Source: Diphasiastrum complanatum (Eukaryota > Streptophyta > Lycopodiopsida > Lycopodiales > Lycopodiaceae). From it: DNA of 64,000 bases. The stretch lies in contig CM055092.1 of the NCBI GenBank assembly GCA_029204225.1, forward strand, positions 23,501,005 to 23,565,004, given 5' to 3'. The notes under the pieces are model-generated. The model did not search any database. It had not been told where the DNA came from and saw only the letters and a program-made list of their open reading frames with translations. Each line of letters opens with the position of its first letter. Within the stretch, counting starts at the first letter, position 1. This document shows positions 10,673 through 22,964 of this stretch, one piece after another. The position numbers and the translations under genes were made by a program.

Positions 10673-11214
10673 ATGTGGAGGTTTAGAAAGTATTATGACG
10701 GGAGTTTAGGTAATCAGATCACGAATAGGGTTCAATGAGTAGATTGCAGTTTTCATAGTGTATTGTTATGACTCAATGTTGTGATTCAATTAATATGGGT
10801 TCACTTTTTGTGGGTACGAGGCGTGATATCACTTTGAAGAGAGCCGTCGGGTTGTAACCAAGATGGGTACAACGACCTAGATTCTAATAACCATAAAGAT
10901 AATATCTAAATGGCTCATAATAATTGAGTTAAGTGGATGGTGATGAGTAAATGGCTCATAAATAATTGAGTTAAGTGGATGGTGACATACTCATCGCGAC
11001 ATGTCATGTTTTGGTAAGGGTGTGTTAAACTTGTTGGTGTTCCGAAGCGTTGGAATACTTTTTAAGCGGTGTTACCAACAAAGACTCTTACTTTCTGCTT
11101 CTGAGCTCTTACCTTGTGAAGCGCTGCAAGTATTTACCCACAACATATTCGCAGCAAGAACACCAGTGACAATGGTGACTAAATCCAAGCGGAAAAAGTC
11201 GAAGCATATAAATC

Positions 11215-12619
11215 GAGGAATATCTGAAAGAACTGTGGTTGGATCATCTCCAACATTTCAATCCTAACAGGATTGAAGAGACAGCGGCGATAGAATTTCT
11301 TGATAATATAAGGAAGGAGTCAGATGAGCAGGGCATCACGCAAGTACGACATGTGAGCATTCCAATCACAGAACAACTATTTTATAGTATGATAGGGTTG
11401 CCAATTAATTTTGACATACTAAATGTGCCTTCAGTACACATGGCTGATTTATTTCCTATAGACGCCTTCAACAAGGAGCAGGGTTATAAGTTACCGTCGA
11501 TCCTCAGGGCTTTGGGAAGATGGATGAATCAGGTATTTTTTGGACGACACACGGATCAGTATATTTCAGTTTAAAATTTTACGTTGATACAAGCTGCACT
11601 GCACGACGTACCAATTCCATGGGGCAAAATCGCATATTCACAATTCAAGAAGTGTTTGGATAGCATGAAGAAATACACTGAATGGGGGGCACACATTAAT
11701 AAGATTTGCGAAGCTTACGGGGTTTTGACGGATCAAGAATTGGGACTATTTCAGCCCAATCCAGTTCACAGAAGGCCTAAGCAGTATTGTGTCAGTACCG
11801 AACTTACTTGGGGACGAAGCTGAGGTGCAATCAGACTCCTTAAGTCCGCCAACACAACAAGACACAACACGAGTTGAGAAGCTGATCAGAGATTCGACGC
11901 TGATGCAACAGCAGGATGATGCAGGGTTTATAGACAGTCGCAAGATGTTACCACGGTAGCCATTTTGTTGCCCGGACACCACGGAACCGACCAAGGATGC
12001 AAGGATGGACGACCACAACATGGATTATGTCGATGATGAACACATCAAGAAATTGTTACAGACAGCCAGGAAAATTTCATCGGCACTACAACACGGTATA
12101 GAGTTTATCTGGCAATATCAGCATTTGCAGAACCAGGCAGCATACTGGCACGGAGTATATGTGCAAGAAGCTGAAAGATTGAAGATTGCAGAGGAAGAAG
12201 CACCTAGGATATGCCAGTATCAAATGCAAATAAATGAGCTCACAACGTAGTTGAAGAGTGTACAGGAGTAGCTATGCCAAAAGACCGAAGATAACAATGT
12301 GCTTCGAGAACAAAATGCACATTAACTTGACCAGATTACTCAATTACAGAAGGAGCTCTATACAGTGCAGACTGCTAAAGAGATTGTTGAGTATGAACGA
12401 GAATTGTTGAATGCCCAAATCTCGAAAATCACTGCAGGAGGGCCAATACGTGTTGATATTGCGGGGCTAAAGGAATGGGCCAAAACAATCTTACGCACGA
12501 GGGTAGCCGACAAGCTGGAGCAGCTTATGGAGGAAGAAGGCTTTTTGAGGGATGAGAATATCCAGTTACAGGCCTATGAGAATATTCTTGAAGAAAACTT
12601 ACATGCCTATCACCACTGA
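11215..12619 (+). pseudogene. Gypsy-type copy A gag-like ORF with coiled coil
   Basis: The frame starting around EEYLKELWLDHLQHFNPNR holds a globular part with blocks ITEQLFYSMIGLPINFDIL, DAFNKEQGYKLPSILRALG and IPWGKIAYSQFKKCLDSM, then a long Glu/Gln/Leu-rich region (about 12020-12619, e.g. QLQKELYTVQTAKEIVEYER) expected to form a coiled coil. A TAA at about 11572 and several later frame changes and stops break it. Position before the zinc-knuckle and pol region in copy B suggests a gag-type structural protein; I cannot name a family for the N-terminal part. Confidence 0.6.
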
Positions 12620-13020
12620 ATGGCTGAACAAAATGGTGTTGACAAAGCCACTAAAATCCAAGGTTTCGTCATCACCATCTATGACGATGATATACAAACA
12701 AAGACATCAAAAAGAGGAAGGCTAACACATGAAGATTAGACAAGGTTCTCCGACGGGGAACTATCGCTACACGGCCAAGGCTTGGAACAGATTGTGGATG
12801 CTGCAAGACAGTTGGAACAAGAAGAAACTAGAAAGAAGTACCAACGACAGCGTCGACATCATCGGCGAGATGACTCGTCTGATTCGGATTCAGTCGTTCC
12901 GCTCGGCTCTTGGAAAAGCGTGGATCTTCGTTCGCTTCCATAAAACCAGGTGCTTATTATCTGCAAAATTGTTTCTCAAAAATGAAGGTCTCTCAATGGC
13001 CTCTACATTCCAGCCCTCTT
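12620..13020 (+). pseudogene. Copy A basic/Ser-rich gag segment, truncated
   Basis: This matches copy B through a lysine/arginine-rich helix region (AKAWNRLWMLQDSWNKKK in one frame) and an Asp/Ser-rich start, then loses similarity near 12895. The tail to 13020 is unrelated or too diverged to place. Confidence 0.5.
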
Positions 13021-13587
13021 GAGAATCTGGTCCTGCTCGCCCCCAAGGAAAGAAACCCACTACAATAACTCATAACCAAAACATTATCCCATTACATAAA
13101 CTAATAAAAATTACAAATCTTATTAGTTTCTTAAAACATTAATAAACATATTTCAAAATCATTATATACACAAATTACACAAAATAATCTATCTGAGCTC
13201 TTCAACATCTCATGGGCCAAAATGCTCATTAATTAGAATTTTCATTGATTCAAACTTTGGGCCATTATTTGACTCCCAATTCTAAGTTGGTGTGTAGCCC
13301 TTGACATGGTTCAAATGTTTTTTGTTGGATGATAAGTTTCACAAGAAAGCCCAAACACCGCAGGGATGGAGCATGTGGTGACATTCTTCCAATTCTAGAA
13401 AGTGTGTAGGTCTTTTTTTTTCGTTAAAGGTGTGGTTCAAATGTTTCTCATTGGACGATAAGTTCCACAAGGGAGCATGTGGTGACATTATGGAATATGA
13501 TATAATCGTACGATTCGGGAGTTTTGATTAGCACTCTACTATATTCTCTGTTTTTTTTTTTGTGTCTGTGTTTAGGGTTTAGGGTGT

Positions 13588-13627
<40 letters not shown>

Positions 13628-15259
13628 AAGTGCGTGTGAGTATGATGCCATTCGTTTCTGTTTCATAATTACTAGTTCATGCTACCCTAAGTTGTAGTAT
13701 CTTGATTTATGTTTCATGCTTACTAGTTAATGCTACTCTATTTTGTAGGATCTTAATTTATGTCTTGTATATTAGTTATGTCTTGTAGTGCATTTTTCTG
13801 GTCAAAATTTCAACAACTAAAATCATTGATGCTGATTTTCTAGAAGAAAATGTGCTAGATGTATCTCATATGCGCAAAATCTGCTATTATGCCACTTTTT
13901 ACTGATATACAAATGTAGCTATGTCAAAGAGTAGCTATAGAATTCTATGGCAGGTTCAAATATATCAAGTCGTCAAATGACAGTTATATCAGAAGAATTA
14001 GAGCTATTTTTAAGACTTTACTAATTTTAATAAGTTTGTTAAATAGCAATACTTATAAGTGACTCAGATGGACAAAAATATCTATAGTTGTTAATGGCCA
14101 TTGTTTGCCATGTTGTAATTGATCAATGTATCTTATTTATATCATGATTAATAAAAGATGCCTATGTACCTTTAAGGCATTGACTTAAGTTTCAAGGAAA
14201 TGTCCAAAGGCTAAGGGTCCTGCAGACAACGACAATCAAAGTTCAGTTCAAGACAAAAACAACAAATCAGCGAAAATATGACAGTTAAATCAATGATCGT
14301 GACAAATAATACCCTTTTGAAGATTAAGGATGTCCTTGAAGAATTAGGACCATGACCTTATCATAAGGTCCAAAAAGATTCCACAAAATAAAATATGTTG
14401 GCAAGTTCAAAATTGTTCAAACAGTAATTAACCATGATCCATCAAAGATTATCGAAAACAAATTGGAGTTCTAGCTAAAATCAAGAAATTAGTAACATTG
14501 CTTCACAATTGAAAGAGTTTTGGATAAAAATCGATGAATCCTTATCAATTGAGGACACTGCAAAATATACCAATCAAAATAAAATTTTGCAGGTGAAAAT
14601 GCTTATAAGACATTCAGGTGCCTTGGACGAAAAGAATTGTTGAGGTCGACACAATGCGGAAGATTGAAATATAACCTGATTGATCAATTTCAAAATTCTC
14701 CGGAGAGGCCAAAACTCATATTCATGTGATGGTTTTCAAACTGAAACAAAGAAATGATAGGAAAGGTGCTATAAGCTTTATTGAAAGTCGGTTTTGAAGA
14801 AATTGCCCTTCTCGTAGTCGTGGGAGACGGTTACACCATGGAGTACAAGATGATTCGAAGCCATCAACCTATCAATTGAACCTGAAAATTTTATCAAAAG
14901 GAGTAAATTTGAATTCCATGAAAGGGATTAATTGGAAAACAACAAGAGGATGGCGTTTGGCAGTGAGAGGTTGGTAACAACTCTCGTTCCTCTCTCACGC
15001 AAAGGGAGGCATTTGGAAGGGGAAAAAATTAATTCATTGGTTCATTCGGAGAAGAGGAGTTTTTTTCTCTTGCTTTCTTGGTTATGAGCAGAGAACATTT
15101 TTAGTGTTCTGGTGATGAAGAGAGGCATGGAGTCTTCTGATGCATTCTCTCTCATTTGTGATGAATAATAGAACATTGTGGATGATTCCATGGTCTCCAA
15201 AGACTGGCGTTAAATACTATGCTATCTGCAGATTTATTGATCTTTGGAATATGATCATG
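13021..15259. other. Intergenic, no recognised gene
   Basis: AT-rich sequence. Around 13312-13350 and 13434-13470 is a direct repeat (GTTCAAATGTTT, then a GATAAGTTTCACAAG-like block), each followed by GGAGCATGTGGTGACATT. From 13700 to 15259 I see no coding motif, LTR edge or RNA gene. Confidence 0.4.
13571..13626. repeat. (TG)n microsatellite after a telomere-like dimer
   Basis: 13571-13584 is two perfect copies of TTTAGGG, the common plant telomere unit, followed at once by an almost pure TG dinucleotide run to 13626 with one TA interruption. Two units are too few to prove a former telomere. Confidence 0.9.
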
Positions 15260-15720
15260 TAAAGAAGAAGCATTTCTCAAACTCTCTCTCTCATGAGACT
15301 CTGTCTGCGCTCCTACCTGTTCCTCCTCCGCTGATCAGTCTGCATTTCTAATCGCACACACAGCCAGTGCATAATGAGTGATCTATTTTTTCTATGACAA
15401 AATGGCTGTATCACTTTTCTCTAAAGACAGTCTCTAATCGTTGCTCCCTATCTCTCTCTTGAAATCACTCACACACACAAACCTCTTCACAAACAGCCAC
15501 TCTCTCTTTCTCTCTCCTTCACCGCTCCCTATCTGCATGGGCATCTGCTCTCCATTTGCCTATAGCCGTAGATCTACCCCTCTCCCTCTCTACCTCACGG
15601 CCAGTGCTATCATCACTCCCTCACCCGAACTCTCTCCCTGCTTGTGATCTCTACTCCAACTATCCCTCTGCTACGATCATCTCTCATTCTCCCTGTGACC
15701 CCTCTTCCTTTCATTTTCAA
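15260..15720. repeat. CT-rich low-complexity region
   Basis: Many CTCTCT and CACACA tracts run through this segment. Short ORFs in it are Ser/Pro/Leu-rich on one strand and Arg/Glu-rich on the other, as expected for simple sequence rather than real coding. Confidence 0.7.
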
Positions 15721-16383
15721 CTCATTGGTAAAATAAAGAACATGACCCGGCAAAGTAAAAGATTGGAACCGGTAGTGTGAAAGGAATTTGGTGCATTTAT
15801 AGTAAATATTCAAAGTGACTTTGAAACAATGAATTATCTATTGGACCGAACCTAGCCTATTGACAGTCTCTTGAAACATAAGTCAGAGTAAAAATATTGA
15901 GATAATTTTCATTGCTCATCTTTGTTTTTACTCATGTCCTAAATCACTTCATAATACAAATAGAAGATGAGTAAATGTTATTATGTGTATTATTTCAATG
16001 ACTATGAATGGAATTCAAAAATGGGAATCTGATTAGTCTATGTATACTAAATGTGTAATGCAGTAAGAGATGACTAACGGATTTACATGTTGCAGTAAGA
16101 ACTATAGTTTTACAGTCAATAATAATTCATTGATTTACTGTCTGAGGTAAAAAACAGTCAACATAAAATAGATTTCAGTCTCTGTTTTGGTTTACAGAAT
16201 ATGCTCCATGCTAAACAAACACAATGGCAATTTACAAGCACAATAAATCCCATATTGCTAATCCATTGAAAAACATGGAAAAGCTACCGCTCAAAGTGGT
16301 TGAAACACACCATTGGAGCTATATATATATAATATATCATAAAAAAGACATGATGATTGGCATGTATTTGCTGATAGTGAATC
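15721..16383. other. No recognised feature
   Basis: AT-rich sequence at the 3' side of the unidentified minus-strand gene. It may contain that gene's 3' untranslated region; a TA-rich patch lies at 16320-16340. Confidence 0.35.
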
Positions 16384-17727
16384 TTAATGTTCTTCCATAA
16401 CTTGGATTGTTTCGCCAATATCTCTGCATTTGATCTCGAGCTCATGTCTTTTACATACCTGCATAAAGCTTAAAAAGTTAGTTACAACTAGCACAAAGAT
16501 TGTATTAGAAAGTTTTCATTGAAACTATTCATAAAAGATCGAGTGTTTACAGTTACTTACGAGTTTACCATTGAAAATGAATCTGAAGTCTGAAAGTACA
16601 TCATCTTGTAGAAGCAATAGTTCTCGCCTAATATAGTTTAGACTCCAATATTCTTCCACCTCAACAGACATCAAAACGACATCATTGTATATAGTTTCAA
16701 TATTTTTTCATTTTAAATGTCCACTAGCTTTCAAGTCTTGATCGAGTGGCACTCATTTAGCTTTATTTTTTTTTCACCTTTGATAATGGAAGCATAAGCT
16801 CAACATTTGTTTTTCAATTTGATAACGGAAGCACATGGAAGACATTTTAATCCTGCATTCTAATTCTCCATCTGATCTTTTGTCCCAGCCTTCATCCATA
16901 AGTTCAGATAATAAACTATCTGATAAATTTTTGCATACAAACATCGTTGGAGTTGTGTACATTGACACTTGAAAAGAAATCCACAAATATATTCAAGAAA
17001 ATAAACCAACTCAATTTTACTGTTTTTGATCCCGTGCTCATTTTTAATGAATTTTTTACATCATTATATATCTTGCAACGAAATGATTCTGAAACTGTAG
17101 CATCTAGTGCAATCCTTTCTAGGTAATGGAATTGGTATTATTTGTCCAAAATTTTCTTTTGTATCAGGAATGTACATTGATTCATAAGAAAAGATCCCAC
17201 TATCAGCTAGATCTTTTGTAGTTCTACCTCGATATTGCAACTGTCCAATATTAGTGTGAATAACATCTAACACACCTGCTAAAGATCCACTCAGCTCCCA
17301 TTCATTTACATTGGATGGATGTAAATCTGCAAGAGAAAAATGATCAGATTGACAAGTTTACTATTAGATATTTCTGAATGACAAAAATCAAAGTATCAAA
17401 AATATCAATACTGATGGTTGCTTTTTTTGTGATCCTGATGGTTGAATCCTTGCACATTTTTCTCTAAATGCATATATACTTGGACTAGAATTTTAGAAAT
17501 AGATATTCTTCCTGATGATGTTCTGAAATCCAAAATTCTAGCCTTCCAATAAGATCAAAATGATAGTTTTGACCTTCTCTTTTTTTGAAATGCTCCTCTT
17601 GATGATGGTGAATCAAAACCCAAGAGTTTTTTGAATATTTTCTTGGCACCCATATTCCATTATCATCTGTCTCATTGAATAGAAGCATAGTGCCGATTGA
17701 TGAGCATGGCTTCCTTGATGGCGCCAT
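16384..17727 (-). CDS. Unidentified spliced gene, 3' part (possibly decayed)
   Basis: Three coding-like blocks on the minus strand fit exons. Block 1 (17727 down to about 17490) begins MAPSRKPCSSIGTMLLFNE. Block 2 follows a TTCTCTTGCAG acceptor near 17324 and reads through WELSGSLAGVLDVIHTNIGQ and SMYIPDTKENFGQIIPIPLP. Block 3 (about 16690-16561) reads VEVEEYWSLNYIRREL and DFRFIFNGKLV and ends exactly at a consensus donor GTAAGT (16560-16555). A 102-bp intron (16459-16560) ends in TTTATGCAG, and the frame continues without break to TAA at 16384-16386. The C-terminal block looks like a ubiquitin-like (beta-grasp) fold, by eye only. The frame breaks between 17060 and 16700, so there is either a missed exon structure or decay. 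I do not recognise the family. Confidence 0.45.
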
Positions 17728-18007
17728 TTGTAATTTGCATGCAAAAATCTGAAACAATGAACTATGAATCTAAAAATTTGCGTAGACAAAAAGCCATGAA
17801 TCTGAAAAAATGTGTTGGCAAAAATTTGAAACACTGATCTATTTGGCACCACAAATTAACATTGGTTAACCCTGTTAACCATGATTTAACCATGCCTATA
17901 CATTAATGGTACATTGATTTTCTCATCTCAACCATCTGTCATATTCATTTTCAATATTTTTGGGTCTCTTCGAGCAATGATGAGTTAAGGAAAGAGCTAA
18001 CTCATCA

Positions 18008-18388
18008 ATGGAGACGATACAACTTCTTCCTTGGAAAAGGTTGTTGCTAAATGATTGCTTTGATCATATGGAAAAGGATGTTGCTAGGTGCATGCATGAA
18101 GGAGTTGGTTCTTCTACATTCTTTTGTGATGAGTCCAAGAAAGTCATTTTTGCAGCAGCAAGTGGAGTCACATGTCTTCATAAAGAGAGTAGATCAAATG
18201 GTTCTATCAAGAGACTTGGTGAGGGAGATAGTCACAAGTCAAGAAGAAGAGAAGTATGTGAAGAGTTCAAAGTAGGATGCACTTTGAATGATGTCATTGT
18301 GAATGATAGTGAGGAAGAATCATTATCATATGAGTCATTAGCTAAATCATTGAGTAGAAGTTCTTGTTTGAAAAAAAGAGTACTTTGA
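18008..18388 (+). CDS. Hypothetical 126-codon ORF
   Basis: This ATG-started frame (METIQLLPWKRLLLND...) is hydrophilic, with a Cys/His-containing first half and a Lys/Arg/Ser-rich second half ending in SRSSCLKKRVL. It has no recognised domain, signal peptide or membrane segment. It lies just left of the LTR of copia element C3. It could be an exon, a captured fragment or chance. Confidence 0.25.
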   Translation: METIQLLPWKRLLLNDCFDHMEKDVARCMHEGVGSSTFFCDESKKVIFAAASGVTCLHKESRSNGSIKRLGEGDSHKSRRREVCEEFKVGCTLNDVIVNDSEEESLSYESLAKSLSRSSCLKKRVL

Positions 18389-18401
18389 TCATCCTTATGT
18401 T

Positions 18402-19124
18402 GAAGGTACTAATCATTTTTTTCATGGCTTCTAATGTTTTTGAGATTTCTACTTCTTATTGATAAAAATGAAGCAAAATAATCCCATTTTATCCTAGAAA
18501 TGATGGAGAAAGCACCTACTTAAGATCCGAACAACATCTAGAAGCTAGATTACTAATCAATGCATTGATTCCTAGCTTATCTTGGCTTGAACTCCATCAA
18601 TTAGCTCCAAAATTCTTTACACGTGTGAAAGTATGGTTTGCTTCTGCCTGTGTACTGTACCTACAACTCCAAACTCATTCAACCATTACAAAAAATCATA
18701 AGCCAATAGCATTCATCAATCAAATCATAGACTCAAACTAGTCATTTTGCTCATACTATTGGATGGAAATCTCATCACATATTTATACATGTAGAGCTCA
18801 GATCTGAGCATATTAGGGCTTCTATGTATTCATCATAACCTAACCCTAACATCTAACCTAAAGATCTACTTGATCCACCCTATTTAGGATCAATGCCTTG
18901 AGATCCAAAAACAATGATAAAAATGCTATTTTTAGCTCCTACTTTCTCTCTACCCTATCTATGAACTCTTTGGACATATCCCAAAGGTACCATTCCAAGG
19001 ATAGGTTAATGATTTGAATTAGAACAAGGTATCCTATGCCTTGGGCACATGTAACATCCCACAACATGGCCTCAAAGTCATTTACAAGTGGTAATTGTGC
19101 AAACTAGCTTGTGTAAATTTAACA
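18402..19124 (-). repeat. 3' LTR of copia element C3 (left edge uncertain)
   Basis: On the minus strand RNase H is followed by a purine tract GAGGAGGAG (plus-strand 19125-19133) and then TGTTAAATTTACAC, the usual copia arrangement of polypurine tract directly before the 3' LTR. The right edge at 19124 is therefore firm. The left edge is a guess at TGTTGAAGG (18402), which would give short inverted ends; no matching second LTR is in the window. Confidence 0.55.
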
Positions 19125-20506
19125 CTCCTCCTCACAACTAGTTTGAAGATAACGTAGAGTTGTTTATCAACCCTAAGGCTGGTCTTAACTTCACAAATGA
19201 AGCTCTTTTAAGTGGTTTAGTGAGGATATCAGCAATACATTCACTACTTGCCACATGCTCCAAAGATATCTCCTTTGATTGCACCTTCTCTCTCACGAAA
19301 TTACGAGAGATCTCAATATGTTTTGACCTTGCATGGAGGATTGGATTGGCTGAAATGTTGTCATTGTAGAGATTTGGGCTGAAATGTTGTCATTATAGAG
19401 AGTCGGAACAATATCTAAACTCATGACTTTCAGCTCCATAAGTAGTCTTTTGATCCATAATAGCTCCTTTGTTGTAGTGGTGAGAGCTTTATACTTGGCT
19501 TCGGTTGAAGAAAGATGGTTTCGTGTTTCTTTGACAACCAAGAAACTACTCCTCCATAGGAATTTGTAAACAACCTATCCCTTTTGTCACTTGTAAAATC
19601 CAAGTCACTAAAGGCATGCAAATCAATGACATCTCCTCTATAGAGAATTCCGTGATCTAGAGTACCCGAGATGTATCTCAAGATCCTTTTAGCATTTTTC
19701 CAATGTATCACTAATGGATCTTGCACACACTAAAGCATAGATCATGCCTACCATTTAAGAATGCATTACAAACATCCATTTAAAAGAGCATCTAATCAAA
19801 ATGTAAAGCAAGTGCAAGAACTAACCTTATTGTGTGACCATCTTGGCCACGGGTGCAAAAGTTTCTTTAAAATCTATGCCCTGTGCTTGAGCATATCCTT
19901 TGGCAACTAAACTTGCCCTGTGTTTGCTTACACTTCCATTCATATTGAGTTTTAGCTTAAAAATCCATTTACATCGAATCACATTCTTAAGAGGTCTATC
20001 AACAAGGATCCATGTGCCATTCTCCATCAAAGCATTATATTCATCTATCATAGCTTGAAACCATTCATTTGAGCTCAATGCATCTTTTACACATGAAGGT
20101 TCTTCAAAACTTGAAATGAGTGCAAAGGATGAAGATGGATTACCCTCAGCTTTCTTTCCCTTTTCTTGGTATGTGATCCACAATGGCTCCATCCTTACCC
20201 TTGATGATCTTCTTGGAGTGATTGGTTCATTTGGCTCTAGCTCCTCCTCAAGATCTATGACATCTTGATCCTCGGCCACCTCCCTCTAGATAGGTGATTT
20301 GACTGAGCTGTCAGTAAGTTTATGCATAGTATCCTCATGAAAAATGATATCTCTAGAGACCACAAACTTGTTTGAAGATGGAATGTATACCTTATATCCC
20401 TTGCTTGCCTTGCCATACCCGAGCGTAACACCCTTGATTGATGATGGATCTTCCTTGGTCCTTTTCTTCAAAGGTGTATGCAGATAGAAAATGCATCCAA
20501 ACACCT
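19125..20506 (-). pseudogene. Copia element C3, internally deleted pol
   Basis: Reading right to left: integrase C-terminal block VFGCIFYLHTPLKK and LGYGKASKGYKVYIPSSNKF, acidic linker, SSRVRMEPLWITYQEKGK, RT N-terminus (VIRCKWIFKLKLNMNGS, ASLVAKGYAQAQGIDFKETF) stopping near 19830, then RNase H (19730-19150; DLDFTSDKRDR, LSSTEAKYKAL, ELLWIKRLLMEL). The central RT with its YxDD box is missing. A near-repeat GGCTGAAATGTTGTCATT at about 19348 and 19378 adds about 30 bp inside RNase H. The element is dead. Confidence 0.8.
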
Positions 20507-21950
20507 ATTGGAATCAGCCAACAAAGACTTGAATCCTAATGATTTCAGGGCTTGATCTTTCTTCTTGTACCATTGTCGGGCTGATTGTTTCAGACCGTAG
20601 ATACTTCTATGCATTCTACATGCATAGTCAGGAAGTGAACTCGAGACATATTCTGGGGGTTGATCCATATAGACCTCTTCGTCTTGTTCGCCATGCAAGA
20701 AGGCTGTCTTCTCATCCACAATGTGGATTATGAGGTCATAAGCTGCAGCATATGCAAATAACAGACATAGGGATGAATGTTTGATGACAAAAGAGAAGGT
20801 TTCAGAGTAGTCAATATCATATCTCTGAGAAAATCCCTTCGCTACAAGCCTTGCCTTGTATTTTGTGACATTCCCATCTAGTCCGTGTTTGAGCTTCAAA
20901 ACCCATTTGCGTTTTACAATCTTGTGCTTATGTGGTAATGGCTCCAACGTCCATACCTGGTTCTTTCTCGTGGACTCTATCTCTTCATTCATGGCTTGGA
21001 TCCATCTGTCCTTTTCAAGACTTACAATTGCTTCCTCAAAAGTCTGTGGTTCACCACTGAATCCGTAGAACTCTTATGATATGGAAGCTGAGCTGCCTGG
21101 CACATATCTTATTGGTGCTCTTCGTGGTCTAGTCAACCTTCTAGGATATCCTTATGGGACAGCAATGCCTTTGTCTTTGTCTGCTATGCTCGGTCCGAAA
21201 CCATCCTGGTTTATAGGAACTGTAGCAGTAGGCTGTCTCTCGAATCTTTTTTCTTCAGATTCGTCGCTCAAATGGAAAACGACTAAAAAATCTTCGTTTT
21301 CATATTCGTCCTCTGCTCCCTCTGTCACTTGTGGCAGGTCATAGTATTGTCTCTCCAGAACTTCATAGCTGATAGGATCGTCATTGGCCATTGTCTTGCT
21401 CTCATCAAATCTGACATCTCTCACTGTTTTCACAGTGTTCGTCTCTGGCATGTAGACTATGTAGTATGACGAATTGTTCTCATAACCTACCAGAAATCCC
21501 CGCTCGGCTTTCTCATCAATCTTCGTTTGAAGCTTATCTGGAATATGTGCATAAGCTGCACAGCCACAGATTCTGACGTGAGACAGGTTGGGCTTTCTAC
21601 CCCACCATAGCTCATGTGGTGTCGTGTGAGGAACACTAGACTTGCCTGTCCTATTCTGGATGTATGCGGCTGTAGCTACTGCTTTAGCCCACAGTACCCT
21701 TGTAGCCTTCGAGTAGGCCATCATACATTTGGCTGCTTCCATCAGGGTCATGTTCTTTCTTTCTGCAACACCATTGTGTTGCGGTGTGTAGGCTGCAGTC
21801 CTTCTGTGAATGATGCCACGATCATTGCAAAAGTCAGTGAAACGATTTGAGATATATTCACCACCTCGATCTATCCTGATCTGCTTCACTTTGCTGCCTG
21901 TACATCTTTCAGCCCAATTCACATATTCTGTGAATTTGTCAAGTGCTTCA
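20507..21950 (-). pseudogene. Copia element C4, integrase and partial RT
   Basis: The minus strand holds an integrase stretch with second Asp (IRIDRGGEYISNRF), Glu (NGVAERKNMTLMEAAKCMM) and C-terminal FLVGYENNSSYYIVYMP blocks, the linker, then RT N-terminal half (KIVKRKWVLKLKHGLDGN, ARLVAKGFSQRYDIDYSETF, VYMDQPPEYVSS, IYGLKQSARQWYKK) ending at LLADSN. It is fused at about 20507 to the integrase of C3 in the same orientation. The integrase frame is open for 256 codons (21922-21152), unusually intact for this window. Confidence 0.85.
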
Positions 21951-22964
21951 GATTACCTCTAACCAAACTTCCTAGAAACCTTCTCTAAGCTAGCAAGATG
22001 CTGGATAGCTGCTTATGTATCCAGCAGTAGTGTACCAAAAATCTTTTGATACAATTCGGCATCGAGGACTGGTGCCTTGACATCACTTCCACTGTCCTGC
22101 TGATCATCATGAAGTTGTTCTTCTTCTTGTGGTGCTGGCTCTTGTGGTATATCAGCTTGATTCTACTCCTGGTCAGTAGTATCCTCTGCTTCTTCTTCCG
22201 TGTCCCTATTTTTCTCTGTACTGGACAATGGCGTATACTGGAATGATGGTGAAGACATCCTCACCGAGCTGCCTTGAATTGACGATGATGACGTCTTCTC
22301 TACGGTGGTTGCCTTTGATATTTGCATCTAGGATTTAGCCTCTACTGATGGGGCTAGCTATGGCAGCACTGGTGCAATCCTGATGTCTTGCTGCACTGTT
22401 AGCACACCAGCATGCATACACAAAATACCCATCTACAGACCCAGCCTGGAAAATTGATTAATCTTTACTAATTTATAGAATTGCTTAAAAGCAATCTATC
22501 CAAAGACAATAGGCTCTCCATTCAGGGCTCTCAACAGATATCTCATATTTGTATTTGAGATAGTGTACTCTTGCTCTGGTAAAAAGATAGAAGCAAGAGC
22601 AAAGCAAATGAAGCATTTGAGATTGGGATCTTTGATGTAAGAGGGTTTATATCCCCGTTTCTCAAGGTAAGCTTCTTCTTGGAAAACTTCGTTGCGATGT
22701 AATCTTGTTTAGTAACTGGCATACTGTCGTCCATAGGCAATCCTAAGGCATGACAGTAAAATCCTTCACAATTTCTTGACTGCGGACAGTGGTGGAAATA
22801 TGTCTTTCTTCTATTTCACTCAAATTGTAGATCAGCTCATGATACAAATCAGTAAGAATTACTAATGGATCGAACTGAAGAAGTCCTTCAATCTGCACTT
22901 GTGTAGCTAGTGGTTGTAGCACTGGTAGCACTGGCTTTGGGTGCGTTTTGAATACGATCGCCAT
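21951..22964 (-). pseudogene. Unidentified acidic ORF remnant upstream of C4
   Basis: The minus strand begins at ATG 22964 (MAIVFKTHPKPVLPVLQPLA) and runs 73 codons to a stop, then continues in another frame (MPMDDSMPVTKQDYIATKFS). Further left, about 22250-22010, one frame reads a Glu/Asp/Gln-rich tail (EEEAEDTTDQE, PQEPAPQEEEQLHDDQQDSG) with a stop. This looks like one protein with an acidic C-terminal region, decayed and abutting C4. I do not recognise it; it could be a gag-like ORF or a captured gene. Confidence 0.35.

Larger units (their letters stand above)
10249..13020 (+). mobile_element. Gypsy-type element copy A, 5' part only
   Basis: This segment aligns through its length with 39.9-43.0 kb (copy B), which continues into Ty3/gypsy reverse transcriptase and RNase H. 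Copy A has the same leader and the same gag-like ORF but stops aligning at about 12890-12900 in the basic/Ser-rich segment, so it is a 3'-truncated relative. Left homology starts near 10262 (CTCCAAAAACAAAGTGATCC). LTR edges could not be fixed. A 39-bp segment at 10907-10945 is tandemly duplicated here (10946-10985) but single in copy B. Confidence 0.75.

Noticed and set aside
13571-13584. Interstitial telomere sequence
   Set aside because: Only two TTTAGGG units; too short to claim a former chromosome end. Recorded with the microsatellite.
13448-13666. Minus-strand ORF with a poly (HT) stretch
   Set aside because: It is a translation of the TG microsatellite.
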